Below, one piece after another: positions 60,861 to 64,000 of a stretch of 64,000 nt of DNA. This stretch comes from Myrmaecium sp. VS I D KN 1. Lineage: Eukaryota > Ascomycota > Dothideomycetes > Valsariales > Valsariaceae. The position numbers and the translations under genes were made by a program. Each line of letters opens with the position of its first letter. Within the stretch, counting starts at the first letter, position 1. The notes beneath the pieces are model-generated. The model saw only the letters and a list, made by a program, of their open reading frames with translations, was not told the origin of the DNA and did not search any database. The stretch spans positions 49,232 through 113,231 of the forward strand of contig JADQAV010000069.1 of the NCBI GenBank assembly GCA_019775845.1, given 5' to 3'.

Positions 60861-62065
60861 GGTGGGTGTTTGGAAGATGAGTTGGGGCGTATCTGTGCAA
60901 GGACGGAAGTAAAAAAGCGGGTGTAGTCAATGTTGGATTCTGCAATGTTGTCGAAGCGTCATGAAGGCCTACGCCTTGCATATTTATGCCCTTCATCGGT
61001 TGCGGCATACTTGCTGGTGAGGTCATCCCAGATTCACGTCATAGAGATGCAAGCTGCTTCGCAGGGAGCTGTGCCGCCGCCACCAAGTAGTGACTGGAGC
61101 ATCATGGCACTTGCAAGGTCTGAGCAACGTCGACTACAAAACGAGAGATTGGAGAGACGCAACGAGGGTGCAGCAGCAGTTGTTCAGCGACGAAAGGAGA
61201 GCCGTGCGATCATCCCGGGTTGCTCCTGATGGGATGGGAGGTCTCGAAAGATCTCCGCTCTTGGCGACGGGCGGACGTCTGGCCATTGCTTCCCCGAGCA
61301 TCCCTTCACCACCGCTACTAAAGACTGCCACTGCTAGTGATTAGAGCGCGACCTCCGCGTATACCTACGCGACTGACGTTAGACGACTCTCGACTTGCCC
61401 GTGAGGCTCCACACCGAAAGCACGTTTTATATCGCTTTTATATCGTCGGCTTGAGGCGCCATACGCTCCAACACAGCTGCTTCGCACCTCCTCCCTCTCC
61501 TCTCCCCATCTGCAGTCCATCAGTGTCCATTCCCACGTCTGTTTAATATCAGATGCCTTTCTTTGAGAGAAAAGTCTTATACATCTTCTTTTCGTCAACT
61601 TCCTCGCCGCGTGCCCGCACTACCGGCAGTTGAGGCTGCGAACGTGGCGGTGATATCGCTTCGGAGGATGAGCGTTGCGTCAAAACGAAGGCGATGTCGT
61701 GATTGCCTCAACCCGGTAAAGCCAGGGACAACCCAACGCCGCACCCCATCCGACATCCCTCACCCGCCAATGATAGCCATGCCGTCCTTTTCTTTTGCGC
61801 GTCAATCTGTTCTTCATGCTCCTTGCCGTCGGCATCGCTGCACCATTACCAGCTAGAACCCCCGCTTGCAGTTGTGCTATGCGGGAGAGGGCCGTGATGG
61901 CGGCCTCGGTCTATGGCGAATCGCCATTAGTCGATCATAGTCCTGTATAGGACCGAATTCTAGACATTTTGTCTTTTTCTCATAAATAGGCTGGTTCTTT
62001 TTCTCAATGGTTCAAGTCGATCGCTGTCTCCTCATTCTCTCCCATCCTCCGCGCTGTTCCTCGCC
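60861..62065. promoter_or_regulatory. Divergent promoter region, SDR and permease genes
   Basis: Spacer of 1.2 kb between divergent genes. No supported gene: short ORFs at 61090, 61337 and 61563 lack coding character. 61960-62065 is T/C-rich leader for the permease. Confidence 0.45.
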
Positions 62066-63946
62066 ATGTCCGCTGCATTCGACCCCGAAGAGAATGAAAA
62101 GAACATCACCATCTCCGAAGCAGAGCCTGGCAGTGGCTTGAACTCCGTCTCCTCCCTGGTGGACGACAACTATGCCACATACAAGCAGCATGAGGGTGCG
62201 CAGATCGACGCGGATGAGGCCAAAAAGGTTCTGAGGAAGATCGATTTGCGCATTGTGCCTCTGCTCTTTTTCGGCTACCTCATACAGTATTTGGATAAGA
62301 ACGGCCTGAACTATGCGAGTGTATATGGACTACAGAGTGGAACACACCTGCATGGGCAACAATATTCCTGGCTCAGTATGTGTAGAGTTGTGTGCCAGCA
62401 ACGACCACGGCTAATGATCCACAGGTTCCATCTTCTACTTCGGATACCTCGTCGCGCAGTACCCTTCCGGCTACCTCTTGCAAAGACTACCAATTGCCAA
62501 ATTTCTCGGAGCAACGACAATAGGTCAGTGCGATCCCATCGAGAATGGAGGAATAACAGCTAAAGTATTCGAAAAGGATGGGGCATTCTCCTCATGACCA
62601 CTCCTGCCTGCAAAAACTTCGCTGGAATCGCCACCAACAGATTTCTCCTGGGAGTCTTGGAGGCGGCCGTCAACCCGGGCTACGTGCTGATGATGGGCAT
62701 GTGGTACACTTCTGCCGAGCAGCCCCTCCGCCTCGAAGCATACTATTGCACCAACGGCGTCGCTACCATGTTCGGCGGGTGAGTCAAGCAACCCCTGGCC
62801 CTCCTATCATGAAAACTAAGTCTCTTCTCCCCAGCCTGATTGGTTATGCCGTCGGCCACATCACCACCGGCCTCCCCAAATGGATGTACGTCTTCCTCAT
62901 CTTCGGCGCCTGCAGCATCGCCATCGGCATCGCCACCATCCTCTTCCTCCCCGACCTGCCCTCGACCGCCAGCTTCCTCAGCCCGCGCGAGCGCGGCGTC
63001 GCCGTCCACCGCGTCGCCGGCAACCGCCAGGGCATCAAGAACCACCACTTCAAAAAGGACCAGGCGTGGCAAACGGCCAAGGACCCCAAGACCTGGATCC
63101 TCTTCGTCATGGCGGTCGGCGCGCAGGTGCCAAACTCGGCCCTGACGAGCGTAAGTCGCAAGACCCCACGGCAGCCACCCCCCCAGCACGTTGCTAACGT
63201 CCGTCGTCCACCTACCTAGTTCACCTCCCTCATCGTCAAATCCTTCGGCTTCTCCACCCTGGGCACGCAATACCTGCAGATCCCCGGCGGGGCCGTGCAA
63301 TTCCTCGCCCTCCTCGGCGGCGGGCTCGTCTGCACGCGCTGGCCCAACAGCCGCTGCCTCACCATGACGGTCGCCAACCTGATCTGCATCGTCGGCGCGG
63401 CGCTGCTGGTCGGGCTGCCGGAGTCCAACCGATGGGGCCGCCTGGTCGCGCTCTGGCTCTGCTTCTTCCAGGGCCTCGGCTTCAGCATGAGCCTCACCAT
63501 GATCAGCACCAACGTCGCCGGCTGGACGAAGAAGCAGCTCACCGCCGCCGTCGTCTTCACCGGGTACTGCGTCGGCAACATCATCGGCCCGCAGACGTTC
63601 CGGAGCGCCGAGGCCGCGACGGGGTATCGGAGTGCTTATGTGGCGTATGTGTTCTTACTTCCCCCTCCCCCCTTGCTACCCTCAACATAAACATAAGAAG
63701 CTGGTCGCTGACGGATTTTTCCTTCTTAGCATGTTGGTCGGCTATTCCGTCAAGCTGACGATGGTCCTACTACTGTACGCGTACATGTATCGGGAGAACC
63801 GGCGACGGGATCGGGCCGCGGCGGCGCAGGCGGCAGGCACCGAGGGCTGGCCGACGACCAGGGAAGAGGAGGAACGGCGAGCGGTGGAGATGGGCATGCG
63901 GGATCTGACGGAGTTGGAGAACCCGGGGTTTCGGTATATTTTGTGA
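62066..63946 (+). CDS. Dal5/Tna1-family MFS permease
   Basis: Second ACS-family (allantoate/nicotinate type) plasma-membrane symporter in the window; substrate unknown. Six exons: 62066-62375, 62425-62523, 62577-62778, 62835-63150, 63220-63644 and 63730-63946, all GT..AG with frame kept, giving 522 aa. KIDLRIVPLLFFGYLIQYLD and LNYASVYGL form the first membrane segment and family signature. IFYFGYLVAQYPSGYLLQRL spans TM2, RFLLGVLEAAVNPGYVLMM TM4, and FLPDLPSTASFLSPRERGVA the central loop. WILFVMAVGAQVPNSALTSF starts the C-terminal bundle. The last exon ends in an Arg/Glu/Ala-rich cytosolic tail, ENPGFRYIL, a common end in this family. It shares little sequence with the permease at the left end beyond family motifs, so it is not a recent duplicate. 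Confidence 0.9.
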
Positions 63947-63968
63947 TCGTTTTTTTTTTTTTTATTCT

Positions 63969-63969
<1 letters not shown>

Positions 63970-64000
<31 letters not shown>
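63970..64000. repeat. (GA)n microsatellite at window edge
   Basis: At least fifteen GA units, continuing past the end of the window, about 25 bp after the permease stop codon and a T run. Confidence 0.9.

Noticed and set aside
1-64000. Biosynthetic gene cluster
   Set aside because: The peroxidase, permeases and SDR are far apart and no backbone enzyme (PKS, NRPS, terpene synthase) or cluster regulator is present.
1-64000. CRISPR array or prokaryotic mobile element
   Set aside because: Spliceosomal introns and fungal gene families show eukaryotic nuclear DNA; the tandem repeats seen are contiguous minisatellites without spacers.

Overview
The window is nuclear DNA of a filamentous ascomycete (Pezizomycotina). 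Genes carry short introns (about 50-170 nt) with GTANGT donors, CTAAC/CTGAC-type branch sites and YAG acceptors. Products include fungal hallmarks: a PilB/Pil1 eisosome protein, a Tls1-type splicing factor, a secreted large-subunit catalase, a heme-thiolate peroxidase and Dal5-family permeases. Exons are GC-rich, some spacers are AT-rich and RIP-like, and TAGGTACCTA-type spacer motifs are common. The class is probably Sordariomycetes, but I cannot prove it from this window. I see no mobile element with a recognisable protein, no rRNA gene and no CRISPR array. All exon boundaries were derived by hand from splice signals and reading-frame continuity.

Layout. 1-1.8 kb is a gene-free G-rich repeat tract. 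1.8-3.6 kb is a Dal5-type permease. 6.2-7.5 and 8.4-10.6 kb are two unrecognised low-complexity proteins, the second with a SUMO-interacting-like motif. 11.8-14.0 kb is one gene encoding complete homoserine kinase and complete AIR synthase in a single chain. It is divergent from a CorA/Mnr2-type Mg2+ transporter at 14.6-17.3 kb. A tRNA-Asn is at 17.9 kb. A heme-thiolate peroxidase, a POT peptide transporter, a Tls1-like splicing factor, an unknown protein and the glutamate-cysteine ligase regulatory subunit fill 18.4-27.3 kb. 28-38 kb is gene-poor: a His-rich putative secreted protein, a doubtful ORF, a chromodomain protein lying between AT-rich tracts, and a gene with broken reading frame. 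39-48.5 kb holds a MetE-like methyltransferase, a secreted catalase, an assembly gap and the eisosome gene. 50.7-63.9 kb holds phosphoketolase, the Prp2 DEAH helicase, a secreted GH37 trehalase, an SDR oxidoreductase and a second Dal5-family permease.

How the genes relate. This is ordinary fungal housekeeping and accessory DNA rather than a biosynthetic cluster. Recurrent themes are nutrient uptake (two Dal5 permeases, POT transporter, trehalase), redox defence (catalase, peroxidase, GCL modifier subunit) and RNA/chromatin functions (Prp2, Tls1, chromodomain protein). The most unusual item is the homoserine kinase-AIR synthase fusion. It joins a threonine-pathway step to a purine-pathway step, whereas fungal AIR synthase is normally fused to GAR synthetase (ADE5,7). 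Two short assembly gaps (24547-24548, 44767-44772) mean that linkage across them should be treated with caution.
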